Origin: Camelus bactrianus
Lineage: Eukaryota; Chordata; Mammalia; Artiodactyla; Camelidae
DNA: 64,000 nucleotides
NCBI RefSeq assembly: GCF_048773025.1
Contig: NC_133546.1
Location: 13,720,001-13,784,000 of the forward strand
Direction: 5' to 3'
Position numbers and translations under genes: made by a program. Below are positions 21,411 to 32,559 of the stretch, one piece after another. The notes beneath the pieces were generated by a model. It saw only the letters and a program-made list of their open reading frames with translations. It ran no database searches and was not told the DNA's origin. How positions within the stretch are numbered: position 1 is the stretch's first letter; every line of letters begins with the position of its first letter.

Positions 21411-24129
21411 ATCATTTAAAAGAAATACATCCTTTTTTGATATATATTAATTTTATTGTTTAGGCTTTTTCTGACCTGAAGTTAGGTACTGAAGAATATT
21501 CCATGTCTATCCTGTTAATGGCCACGTAGGACATTTGCACTTTTGGGCTCACACTGCTACAAATGTCATTGTACACATGCATTTAGAATTCCTTCTAGTA
21601 ACTTGTGCAGTTCTTTTCTTATCTTCTTTTTTTTTTTTTTTTTTTGAAGTAAAGCTTAACCAAGAATGGAATCAGTAACAATAACTCACGTCTGCATTGT
21701 GCTTTAGGACTTAACAACGTGCTCTCAGATCCATTTTCTCACTCTGCTTTTGTTAGAAGGAACAAATGAAATGTTGCTTGCTAGTCCTGTTTTCTTACCA
21801 TATATCACCTTCACCAAATGCAAAAGTCAAAGCAAAATGCATATATTAAAAATAATTGTAGTTGGGCTAATCAGTAGTATAATTTGTGAATTTTTCTTCT
21901 TTGCTCACAATTATCTCTAATTTGGTGATAAATATGATAAATGCTTGCAGAATGTCTAGCAAACCCCATAGCTCGCCATGCTGAAAGGCACTGCCTTCTG
22001 GGAGCTGCTGTTTAAATCAGGAAGAGAGCATAAATCCACAGAAGCTGGGTGATTGGAAATGTGTCTGTTACAGCCTCCATTGTTGAGAGCTGCAGAAAGA
22101 CACAAATCAGGCAGACATTTTTTCAAGATGCGGATCACAAATAACCTTTCTCCATTACAGTTGTTTTTTTTTCCCATTCCTTCCAGAGTAGACACTAATT
22201 AAATTAGCCTTCTTTACTCTGATGCTTTAATAAAGATTTGTGCTTCTGTTTTGATGTCACGCCTTTCCCAGGACTAGATGTGTGTGTCTGGGGGCAGGGC
22301 AGGCAGGGACACTAGTATCTGTGTATACATGTGAAATGAGAGAAACTGTTGAAGAAAAGCAATGAACAGGCATTAAAATTCTCAGGCTAAATGGTACCCT
22401 GATTTTTTTTTGCTTCTTGACGTTTTAAATACCAGTATGCTACAAAATATATGACCTCTCTTCCCATCAAATTTACAGCCTTAAAAGATAAGACAGGCAA
22501 ATGTAAGATAGAAGTGAAAAATATAAATTTAACTTTTTTTTTCTTTATTCAGCCATGTTAAAATCAGAATCAGATCTTACAAAAGTGAAGCTGTCCACTT
22601 CTAATAGCAGTGAAAGTCATCAGAGATAGGTTTTACTTGCAAATGTGTTACCTACAGCAACTGTGAGAGGTTTAATCCCCTCTTCTTAAACTGCCTCTTA
22701 CCCCAACACAGACTGTCACCTTGAGCCACTTCTTTATTTTTCATGCTTCTGTTGTTGTCATATTACTGCCTTGGACATCGTGGTACCACTCAACCCCCCC
22801 TCCCCTTTTCCTGTAACTCTGCCACTCGGGGTCTGCCCATTCAGGAGCCCACACCTCCCCCACGCAGCTCATGTGCTTCCTGGAAGCCGTCTGCCCTGCT
22901 GAGTCTAGGAAGGATAAATGGCTCAGGTTCAAACTCATCTACATAATCTCATTCTTGGCCGGGGGTGGACACATGTCCATTTTGCAAAGAAGTTTGCTGG
23001 GGCTCTTGGGGATGAAGACGCCCCATTCTCCTGAGAGCTTCCAGAAGAGACCTGGTCCCATTCCCTCTGCTTGAATTAGGAAGCCTATGGGCCTGAGGCT
23101 GCTGGATGGAGCCAATATGGCAGAGTGCAGGTGAGAGACTGGAAGACCCTTAGGCCTCGAGGACATCAGAGAATGAAATAACCTAACCCTGGAGGCTGTC
23201 CTGACTCTCAACTCACAACACATCTCCTTTGTGGCGTAAGGCAGTTTGAAATGGGTTTTCTGTTACTTCCAACTGAACATATCTTAACTGGTGTTTTGTT
23301 TTTAAACTATAGTGTATTCATAGAAAATTTGAGGTACAGTAAGATTGACAGGCCAGGAGATGATTGCCATCGAATATATAATTTTTTACTCACAAGTCCC
23401 AAGAGAAAGGGGCATGCTACACCAGAGTGGTCCACACAGGGAAGCACCAGGGATGGTCAGGACCAGAGAGGGAGGGAGGAACTGTGGGCAGGAGCCTTTA
23501 TTGTGGTTTCTGTGGGAAGGAACAGGTGAGGCATGGCAAGCCTCTCCTGAAGCACCTGAAATTACTTCGGTTAGCAAGATTGGTTTGAATAATTTCAGTG
23601 GGATCTGAGGTACAGGGGCTGTCCCTAGATGTCAGGTATCTGGGCCTGGGGTGATCAGGGCAGGTGGATGGGGACCTAGAGTGTGAGATCCTGATAAAGA
23701 AGGTGTTGGGGCATGGGCTTTGGATTGGTTGGTTTGTATTTAAAAAGCACACTCATGGGTAAGCTGTTTACCATCTCCAGGACCTGCCTGCCTAACCCTG
23801 GAGGGACAATCCCTCCAAGATCAGCAAAGCGCTGGATGTCAAAGCATCAGAAAACAGAAAATAAAAGACCACAGTAAACATATGATGTACACAAAAAGCT
23901 TTTTACTAAAGTCACCGAAGAGATTATGTTTTTACTATTAATACTGCAAAAGAACAAGGAAACAACTAAAGCTGATTCTTCATAATGCCATCACAGATTT
24001 TTCTGACCAAAAAATGTTGATCATGCATATTTATGGAATGAAGCATTCTGGACTGTCAAGCTATTCACTGAGTTATTAACTAGTTGTGTGTAGTCACTTT
24101 TATTTTATTAAAATCTCTGATATCCTTTG
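21411..24129. other. Long unassigned stretch
   Basis: About 2.7 kb. The part at 21490-21610 faintly resembles an old L1 in reverse (gaatattccatgtctatcct, then ggacatttgcacttttggg). A T run is at 21627-21645. The rest, including the frames near 22.7-23.7 kb on both strands, shows nothing I can name. Confidence 0.4.
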
Positions 24130-24375
24130 CTCTTTCTCCTTTATTCATTCAACAATTTTTGGTTTGTTTGTTTAACGCCTACTATGTGCTAGGTACTGTC
24201 CAGGGTACTGAAAACACAGCAAGGACCACAAAAGGATCCTTCTGTTTTAGAGCTTATAGTCTGGAGGTGGTGGTGGTAGACTATAAAAAAGGAATTGAAC
24301 AATTATAGAAGACAATTTCATATGGTGATAAGTACTAAGAAAAAAATAAATAGGATAGGGAGTTAACAGATGATG
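24130..24375 (-). mobile_element. L2 LINE fragment
   Basis: Plus strand tttattcattcaacaat, cctactatgtgctaggtact, agagcttatagtctggagg and atatggtgataagtactaag are the L2 3' series in reverse. Confidence 0.75.
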
Positions 24376-24911
24376 GATGAAGACTGAAGGAGAGCCTACT
24401 CTCTGATTGGATGATCAAGGAAGATCATCCATTGCCTGCCCCTTCTCCCACCTCCCCTCCTCTCTGGATGCATTCTGGAGGTGTCTTATTTCATGCTTAG
24501 GGCTTCAAGAGCTTCTGAATAAAAGTGCAGGTGGCTTTTGCCCCTCCCCTTTCACCTCACTGTCCTAGACATTGAGGATATTTTTGCTCTTTGGTTGTTG
24601 TTAAAATAAAGGCAACTCACCAGCAATGTAGAGGTTCTCTCTTCCTCTTTCTGTTCTTTATTGTAGATTCAGTCTAGCCATTGCTTCCTCTGCATCTACT
24701 CTGGTCAGAACACTCTATTGGGTGCTGGGTCTTCCATCCTATCCTGCTCTGTACCTCTTGGTGTTGCCCAGTAGGGCCTGGACTCTCACTGTCCTTCCCC
24801 ACAGATAACTCACTGCAAAGCATTTGTGCAAGTGCACCTGGATTTGTGAGTCTCTTGGTTGGATTCTTTTGTTTGTTTGCTTGCTTGGTTTTGGCTACGC
24901 ACTGGTTTAGA
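24376..24911. other. No gene or repeat recognised
   Basis: Mixed sequence with a pyrimidine-rich stretch at 24.42-24.56 kb. Nothing identifiable. Confidence 0.45.
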
Positions 24912-25250
24912 GCCTTAGACTGTTCTGGCTGCTATAACAGAATCATATAGACTGCAGGGTTTATAAACAACAGAAATTTATATCTCACAGTTCTGGAGGC
25001 TGGAAAGTCCAAGATCAAGGAGTCAGCACATTTGGTGTCCGGAGACAGCCTGCTTCCTGGTCCATAGATGCCCATCTTCTTGCTGTGTCCCCCCAGTGGC
25101 AGAGGCTCTCAGGGGAAATAATCCCACTCATAAGGGCAGAATAAATCACCTCTCAAAGGTCCCATCTCCAAATAACATCACAGCAGTGATCAGGTTTCAA
25201 CATAGGAATTTTGAAGAGACACAAACATTCAGTATATTTCAGAGCCATTC
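24912..25250 (-). mobile_element. MLT1-type LTR, left arm of a second inverted pair
   Basis: gactgttctggctgctataac, ctcacagttctggaggctgg, aagtccaagatcaaggagtc, ccatctccaaataacatcac and ataggaattttgaagagac form the reverse MLT1 order over almost the whole LTR. Confidence 0.85.
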
Positions 25251-25454
25251 CAGAAGGCTGAGGATTCTAGAAGCCTTCTTTCTCTAGGGGACAGATGAAT
25301 CTTTCCAGACGGCAGGTTTTACTGATTTAGGTTTGCATGGAACTGGCTGCCTGTACCTTTCAGCTGTAATCGTTGCTTTTTCTATAAATATATGTTGAAA
25401 TCCAAGATCTATAAATTTCCTTAGTGTCCTTGTTGACAATGGTGAGTATTTCGG

Positions 25455-25838
25455 ACTCAACTGGGTCCCCACCCTCACCTTCAAATTCATATGTTGAAGT
25501 TCTAACCCCAGTGCCTCAGAATGTGACTGTATTTGTAGATAAGGCCTTTAAAGTGATGATTAAGTTAAAATGAGGTCTTATGAGTGGGTCCTCATCCAAT
25601 ATGACTAGTGCCATGACAAGAAAAGGAAGAGACACCAGGGACATGTGTGAACAGAGGGACAGCCACATGAAGGGGCAGCAGGAGGCCAAGACCACCTGTA
25701 AGCCAAGGACAGAGGCCTTCGGAGGAAGCCAACCAGCCAGCACCTTGGGCTTCCAGCTTCCAGAACTGTGAGAAAATCAATTCCTGTTATGTAAGCCCTC
25801 CCTTTTGTTATGGCAGCCCTACCAAACTAATACAGGGA
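25455..25838 (+). mobile_element. MLT1-type LTR, right arm of a second inverted pair
   Basis: Near-complete LTR: actgggtccccaccctcacc, aattcatatgttgaagttc, aatgtgactgtatttgtaga, taaggcctttaaagtgatga, agacaccagggacatgtg, cttccagaactgtgagaaaa and gttatggcagccctaccaaa. Confidence 0.88.
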
Positions 25839-26039
25839 GAAAGAAGGGGGCCCCTGAAGCTCATTTCTTGTCTAGGTGAATTTTCTCTTCCATTCAATCC
25901 ATTCTGTTTCTCTCATGTCAGACTTTGCATCTTTGCTCTTCTTCTTCTCTGCTCTAAACATTCTTTTTTAATCATTTCTATTTTTATTTTATTTGGCATT
26001 TTTCTTCCTGGTTTTCACTAAGATTTTCATGGGAACCCA

Positions 26040-26235
26040 ATTTTTCATTGACGTACATGGACATACAGAAAATGACACAAATTATAATTGTCAACGTGAT
26101 GAGTTTCGCAAAGGGAACCTACTCATGTAACTGGCACTTTTCCCTGCCCTAAAATTTGAACAATATTCTCACCCCCAGCATCCATTTCCCTCCTCCTGCC
26201 ACTTGTACTCACTTTTGCTTTAGACAATCACTCTT
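26040..26235 (-). mobile_element. Old L1 3' UTR fragment
   Basis: Plus strand ttcattgacgtacatggac, atacagaaaatgacacaaat and gtaactggcacttttccctg follow the reverse of an L1M-type 3' UTR. Confidence 0.6.
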
Positions 26236-27902
26236 CTCAAATCCTCAATCCATGCCGCTTGAGTGGGATGCGCCACCAGAGGTGGGGACATGAGCAGGTC
26301 AACATAAGCACAGTCACAGGGAGTCAGGTAGCTTGAGGGCTTCTCTGCAGCCCTACGGAAGGAGATAGTTTCCACTGGGGCGGGGCTGTTAAGCTAATAG
26401 GCTGTAAATCCACAGCTGCCAGATGCCACCTCTTGCCTTATGACAATGCAGTGAGTTCCAAAGCAGAGCTGAGACCACATCCTAATGACATCATTTGGTC
26501 TTGATCCAGCCTTCCCTGAGCTTACTTCTTGCCTCTTTAATTACATGTACCAACCACCAACCCCAACCCTGCCCACTTTTTTAAAAAGCAGGGTTGAATT
26601 GGGTTTCTATAGCTTGTAGCTCAAAAGAGTCACAATTTAGAGACAAAATTGGACTCACTCCTTAATGCCCAGCTTATACCTCATCTGCCTCATCAAACCT
26701 TTAATCATTTACTCCAGCACACAGGTTTTTTTCCTTCTTTGAATTCTAAAAGAACTTAAAGTTTGTGCTACACAATTTTATTTATTTTAATTTAATTTAA
26801 TGAAGTAATTTTTTTTGTGTGCTACACAATTTTAAACGCTGCTCTACACATGCTATTCTTAAGCACTTCAGGAAAATTGTGAGTTGATTAGTTCTGTGTG
26901 TTTAGCTTTTTTCTTTTCTCCCCCACCTCCCCGCCACCCCTCCCACCTCCCCCAGCCAACACCACACTGTGTCATAACAGGCCAACTAAAATCCCTAAGT
27001 GCTTTCTCCTGTTCTCTCATTGGTTGATCTCTTTGGATTCTCCCAGTCACCCTACTAAAGTCTAAGTGACTTGCTGAAGGTCACACAGTAGGATTTGGGG
27101 AGGGGGTGTTGATGGTGGCGGTAGAACTGTGCTCTGTTAGCAGTTAGTTAGAACTAAATTTGCCTGCAGTGACAGAAGCCCCAAATAGCAATGGCTGGGA
27201 CTAGATAGAAGTTTACTTCTCTCCCACGGGAAAAAGTGAAGGTTGGCAGTCGAGAGTAGAGGCTGTGCCACATGGAGTTGGATCTCTGGGCTTCCCCGAA
27301 CTTGCAGCTCTGCCACCAGTGATTTACTCCCAAAGCTGCCTCGTGATTCAAGATGGCTGCCAAAGCACCAACAGGCAGGAGAGCTGAAAGGATGAAGCAG
27401 GACATTGTCTTTTCCTTTAAGAATTCCCATCAATGGTTATACTTGTTATTTCTGCTTTCATTCCGCTGGACGGAATTTAGTCACACTAAGCTGCAAAAGA
27501 GGCTGGGAAATTGAGTCTATATTCTGGATGGCTATACTAGGGGCAGGAGCTGTCTCACCAAGGAAGGGGAAATGGACTTTGAGGGCTATAGTTAATAGCC
27601 TCTGTCATGTCCCCAGAGCATTTTCTGCTCACTGGATGCTCAGCCTAGTCCCACCTATTGCTTCATATTTGGGTTCCCTTACCCCAGTCTGTGAGCTCCC
27701 AATGGGCAAAAGTTGTAGTCAACTCTTTTTTGCATCCCCAGCTCCTTGGGTTGTGCTTTTTACATTATAGCTTGATGATCATTGATCTATATAGGGTAAG
27801 GAGAGGAGGATTTGTGACAGGAAATCAAAAGCTAGGTGTTACTCATCTTAATGATTCCTGAAAGACACCACCCAGCATGAAGCCAAGACTGTGGTCTTGC
27901 CC
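26236..27902. other. Long unassigned stretch
   Basis: About 1.7 kb without a named element. It includes a C-rich block at 26919-26956 (see findings) and an AT-rich patch at 26770-26820. The segment at 27140-27420 has the feel of an old interspersed repeat (cagtgacagaagccccaaat, caagatggctgccaaagc), but I cannot name it. Confidence 0.4.
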
Positions 27903-28098
27903 AGGCATTGAAACCAGACAGTTCAGCTTTAGAATCCTGGCGTTACTTCCTTTGGGCTGGAAGATCATGGGAAAGCAGGTAAATCTTCCCAAGCCTTATT
28001 TTGCTTATCAAAATAGAGATGATGAGACCTTCGTTTCAGTGTTGTGAGAATTTCGAAGATGATTTATGTAAAATGCCCAGCACATTATGGGTTTCATT
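27903..28098 (+). mobile_element. MIR
   Basis: Order ggcattgaaaccagacagt, aagatcatgggaaagcagg, caaaatagagatgatgagac and aaaatgcccagcacattatg matches MIR on the plus strand. Confidence 0.65.
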
Positions 28099-28661
28099 CA
28101 CTCCTGTCTTTAATCTTCAGTAAGTGATAATGGATTGGGGGTTGGTTATAGCTGGACTCTATCCAGCTTTGTGTGTGTCTAAGTCAGCAGATCAGGGTTA
28201 CTCCAGGCCATGAGAAATGTGTCTTTTCTTTCTCTGACTTCTACATTTAAGACTTAATCTTTGTCCTTGAAGGGCAAAACAAAGGATGATCCAAAATGTA
28301 ATTACAATGTTAATATAAGAAGTATCTCGGTTTGCACACATGACTGAATAAGTAGCATCTATTGGAAGATTTTCTCAGCAATGACTTGCAAATAGCAACT
28401 GTAACTTAATTATTCTGAGAAGTTCCAGGCACAGTTTCTTTGCCTTTGCACCTCCCTCTCCTGGAGCATCAACAAATCATTCCCTGGGTGACTTTCAGCA
28501 AGTTATTTAGAAGGTTATTGCAGCTTGGATATATGATACTTGGTCCCGAAATGCCATATTTATGATAGGATCAATCCCTGACCAGAAAATGGCTATAGTC
28601 TACTTCTTCTAAATAATTCTCTAAATGAGCCAATAGATTACATTTTTGCTTAATTCATATT
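28099..28661. other. No gene or repeat recognised
   Basis: Mixed sequence between a MIR and the first copy of a local duplication. Confidence 0.45.
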
Positions 28662-28797
28662 AAGTGAGGTTTTGATGTTTTTAACTGTAAGAGTCTAATA
28701 CATAGGGATTATAGATGACCCACTCCCTTTGCCCCCCGTCAAGCACCTCTCTTCTGTATTTTAGGGCAGGGCTTTATCCATCAAACATAAGCCTGTC
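28662..28797 (+). repeat. Local duplication, copy A
   Basis: About 136 bp that recurs in the same orientation at 29658-29793. Shared landmarks are aagtgaggttt/aagtgaagttt, tctaatacatagg/tctaatatatagg, gtcaagcac, tctcttct, tattttagg and atccatcaaacataa. Confidence 0.7.
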
Positions 28798-29657
28798 CTC
28801 ACAAGCTTGTCTCAGTTCAGAAGGGAGCCGGAAATTTCTCATGTTTAGAAGGAGAAAGAAAATACTCACCGGAAGAATATTTCAACCCAGGCTCAGCCAG
28901 GGGCAGAATCATCCACACAGATCAATGTTACACCTTCTGTCTATCATACTCTGTTCCATTCCTTCCAGCTGTTCCTTTAAACATCTTCAGACTCACCTAA
29001 TTTAGCGTGAGATACTGTCAAAGCTCCTTCCCACGCCATGTCCTACCTCCACCTGTCAGTACTGTCCCTGTGTTGGATGCACAAACATCAACACTTGTGA
29101 CCAAAGAGTGACCGGGCTCCTTAACGCCCTTCATCGTCTGTTCTCATGCTGTGACCACTGCTACAATTTAGCTCCCTCTTCCTGGCTGCATATCCTCCTC
29201 AGCAAAGCAAAGCTATTCTTCTTAGGAGGGAGATTCTCATGTGGGCTATGCACATTTATTCCTTTTAAAAAAAAAATGAATCGGCCCCAGCACACTTTGC
29301 TTTTGTAATTGCTTTCGTTCCATCTCATGTGACTACAGTGTGGTTGTCAGTTACAGAGCTCAAGATGTGACTCCAGCTGGTCCATGTTCCTCACTCCTTA
29401 AGACAGGTATGGGTTGAGATGCAAGCATGGCTAGGTTAGATAATTTTGAGGGACTGAGATGGATGCAGATGGAGAGACCTTCTCTCTCTTCCCTTCTGGG
29501 ATTGCAGTCTGGAGGGATCAGAAACGGAACACCTCCAATGGCCATCCTTCCCACCATGTGGAAAGAGCATGAAACAATGGAGAAGAAAGCCAGCTGGGAG
29601 AGGCGGGAGAGAGAGTCCAGTGACCAACATAAAAAGTCTCAGCCAAGCACGGACTTG
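28798..29657. other. Interval between the two copies of a local duplication
   Basis: No gene or named repeat. It holds an A run at about 29268-29276. The frames on both strands at 29.36-29.66 kb overlap each other and resemble no family. Confidence 0.4.
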
Positions 29658-29793
29658 AAGTGAAGTTTCTGATGCTTACAATGGGAAAACTCTAATATAT
29701 AGGACTTACAAATACTCATTGCTCCTCTTTCTTGTCAAGCACATCTCTTCTATATTTTAGGCTCTATCCATCAAACATAATCCTGTGCAATTC
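29658..29793 (+). repeat. Local duplication, copy B
   Basis: Second copy, about 1 kb downstream of copy A. It lacks a few bases (for example the gcaggg after tattttagg in copy A) and differs at many single positions, so the duplication is old. Confidence 0.7.
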
Positions 29794-29987
29794 TGGCCAC
29801 TGACATACTAAACAAATATTCCCAGGCAGTGTCATATATCTCTTCATTTCAGTACAGACCAGGACTATATATTGGTTTAAAGGCTTATTTGAAAGCTTTC
29901 AATTTTTCCTGTGCAAATATCTTGCCATCTCAATTTTGATTGTGTGCATATTTCTATCTTTTTGGTATCCCTGGACACTACCCACTA

Positions 29988-30410
29988 TATTGCAGGTACA
30001 AAATCCTTTACCCAAAGCCCTGGGGGTCATTTGTGTTTCAGAATTCAGAATTATTTTAGATTTTAGAATCCCCCCAAATCCCCCAAGATGGGGCTCAGGA
30101 AGTTCCCTGTAATTAAAGGCAGTGATATATTTGCATACTAACACTGATGAGAGTAAATGAAAACTGAATAGCTTCACGTCATTTTAGGTCAAGATTTGGT
30201 ACCAAACAAGTATTTTTTTTTTTTATTTTGTTTTGGGGGGGAATAGTAATTAAGTTTGTTTGTTTGTTTGTTTATGGAGGTACTGGGGATTGAACCCAGG
30301 ATCTCATGCATGCTAATCATGCACTCTGCTGCTGTCAAATTTTAAAATATTTTTGTGTTTTGGAGCTTTTGGGGTTTTAGAATTGTGGGTCAGGCTTTGT
30401 GTCCCTGTGA
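29988..30410 (-). mobile_element. Tigger-type DNA transposon (MER8-like), split by a SINE
   Basis: The two ends are imperfect inverted repeats: tattgcaggtacaaaatcct at the left and ttttagaattgtgggtcagg at the right, the diverged terminus of a MER8/Tigger-like element. Internal text such as cagaattcagaattatttta (repeats of 'attc/attt') and gatatatttgcatacta agrees. Strand is uncertain because the ends are nearly symmetrical. Confidence 0.6.
30213..30333 (-). mobile_element. Camelid tRNA-derived SINE, head lost
   Basis: Plus strand has a T run, ggtactggggattgaaccca, ggatctcatgcatgctaatc and atgcactctgctgctg. The final agctataccctccccc is absent, so about 20 bp of the head (A box end) is missing. 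Confidence 0.92.
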
Positions 30411-32559
30411 TCTGGCCTTTATCACTCTTCCTTGCTAATATTTATGTATCTTTGTTTCCCTGGTCTGATTTCATTTGCCAGGATTACAAGTGTTAAGTAA
30501 TAATGTGACACAGACCATTATTGCCTTATTCATGACTCTAGTAGGAAAGAACATATTTATAGAACTAAAAGTTAAGTGAACACTTTTAAAATTCATTTTT
30601 TAATAATTGTGTGTCTTTAATGCAATTTTCAACTACAAAAAAACCTGTCAAAATCATTCTAACATTTCAGCTGTAGGTATTCATCCTCAGAGAGTACTAT
30701 TTTTTTTAAACTGAAGCACAGTCAATTACAATGTGTCAATTTCTGGTGTACAGCACAAAGTCCCAGTCAATGAACATTATTTTTAAAAGCTTTCATAATT
30801 TTGATTTATACCATATAGGGAATTGAAATGGGATGGATAAAAAGGTCTTTCTAAGTAAAAGGATCCAAACAAGGGTATAACATAAACTGTTTCACAATTA
30901 CAATCTTCAACACATATTTTTTTAGAGGATAGACAATTGGAATTGGAAATATAAAGTCAATAATCATCCAAACACTGATTTTTCTCTCTATGCATACTTT
31001 GAAGTAGCAGTCTTATAAAGCAAATTCAAGAAAATATAATCTGAAAGCTAAAATGAAAATATTTAAAAGGAAGGGGAGAAAAAGTGAAAATATAGCTGCA
31101 ATAAAGTACTCTAGAAAGATAATTGGGAAACCTAAAAGAAATGAGAAACAGAAAAAATTGTGAATAGAGTCCAACAAGGGTTACCAAACAAATAAAACAA
31201 CAATAACCAAAATATATAAAGTCCCACAAAACTCCCAGAAAAAATATCTCAACTGTTAATGACTAAGAAACAGAGTATATCAAAACTATGTTAGGAAAGG
31301 AAGATAAACTTACGATCAATTTGAAGTTTATAAGAACAGATTGAAATAAATACAGAGAATTTAAGGAGGAGAAAGTCACTCTTCCATGCCCCATTAAAAA
31401 CAAGCAGACAGACAAACAAACAAAGGAACCATGTGTGTGCACCACGCCTGTTGACATGTGGCAGTGAGAAAGCTATGGTATGGGGTGTCTAGTTTCTGAG
31501 ATTCAAGTCCCAAATCCTGCCCACCTCACCCAGCAATGGAATTTTTCCTGGGGGTCCTCACACGCTTATTGCAATCCATAAGGGAGCCAGAAATAGTAAC
31601 AAAAATTTTTACATCCCCCTTCCCCTTGGGCTACTAAATTGCCTTTCACTCCAGGACTATTTGTTTAGACAGAAATAACTTCTATAGAATTATGCAGATT
31701 GTAACATTTCAAAAGAAAGCAAAATTCTATTTAAAGGGAAATTTGCTGAAACAATGCTGAGACCAGGTATTTTTAGATCACAAAATACTTTCACACTTTA
31801 AAGGAGTGACTATCCTGTTTCCTGTATAGAAGTTTCCAGGAAATTTTAGCTATTAAAAAATTGCTACTATTCTATTGTTTTACTTATTTTCCACAAATAA
31901 TTCCCCCAGCCCAATCTATTATCATGATATCATGATAACTTCTTTTTTTAGTGTCTGAAGTGTTAAGTTTTAGCATGTCTTATCTTTCTCTATCTATATC
32001 TATCTATATCTATATCTATATATAAGTTTAAGTACATCCAAAATATACCATTGACCACAAAATATACCTGTGACTTGCTTGCTATCAGAGGATTTGTTTT
32101 TCCCTGGAAAATTCAGGTTTTAGCTCTTCAAAGAAGCAGCACAATTTTAGGAGAGAATGTTCTTTCCAGCTCAAAAGGATCTGAAGAATTAGGTGGAAGT
32201 TCGTTTATAAGCATATGCATTGAGTATTTACAGCCAGCCACCCAGAGCGGTAAGTCAGCACACCAGCTCTCACTGCAGTCACCATAGGAAGAGGGAGAGG
32301 AATGGCCTGCCTCCTCTTCATTCTCCACCAGAACATGCTGAACGAATTCCCTTCTGCAAAAACTGGAGTTTAAGAGCTGGAGGCTGAGGGCTGGAGGCTC
32401 ATCTGGAAGTTGAGTCCGGCTGAGAGCAAAAGCAATGACCAGTATCTAGTTTGGGGGATTGTCACGGGAGCTGGGGGCATACAAATCCCCACTGAGGGAA
32501 TAAGGAAGGAAATCAGCCCCAGCGTGAAGAAGTTCTCTATGGATTGCCGTGAGTATTAA
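30411..32559. other. Mostly unassigned, A-rich
   Basis: The segment 30700-30765 resembles a short minus-strand L1 3' end (a T run, then cagtcaattacaatgtgtca). From 30.8 to 31.45 kb the plus strand is strongly A-rich, compatible with an unrecognised old L1. A palindrome sits at 31919-31938. An imperfect CTAT/ATCT run lies at 31983-32023. Confidence 0.4.
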
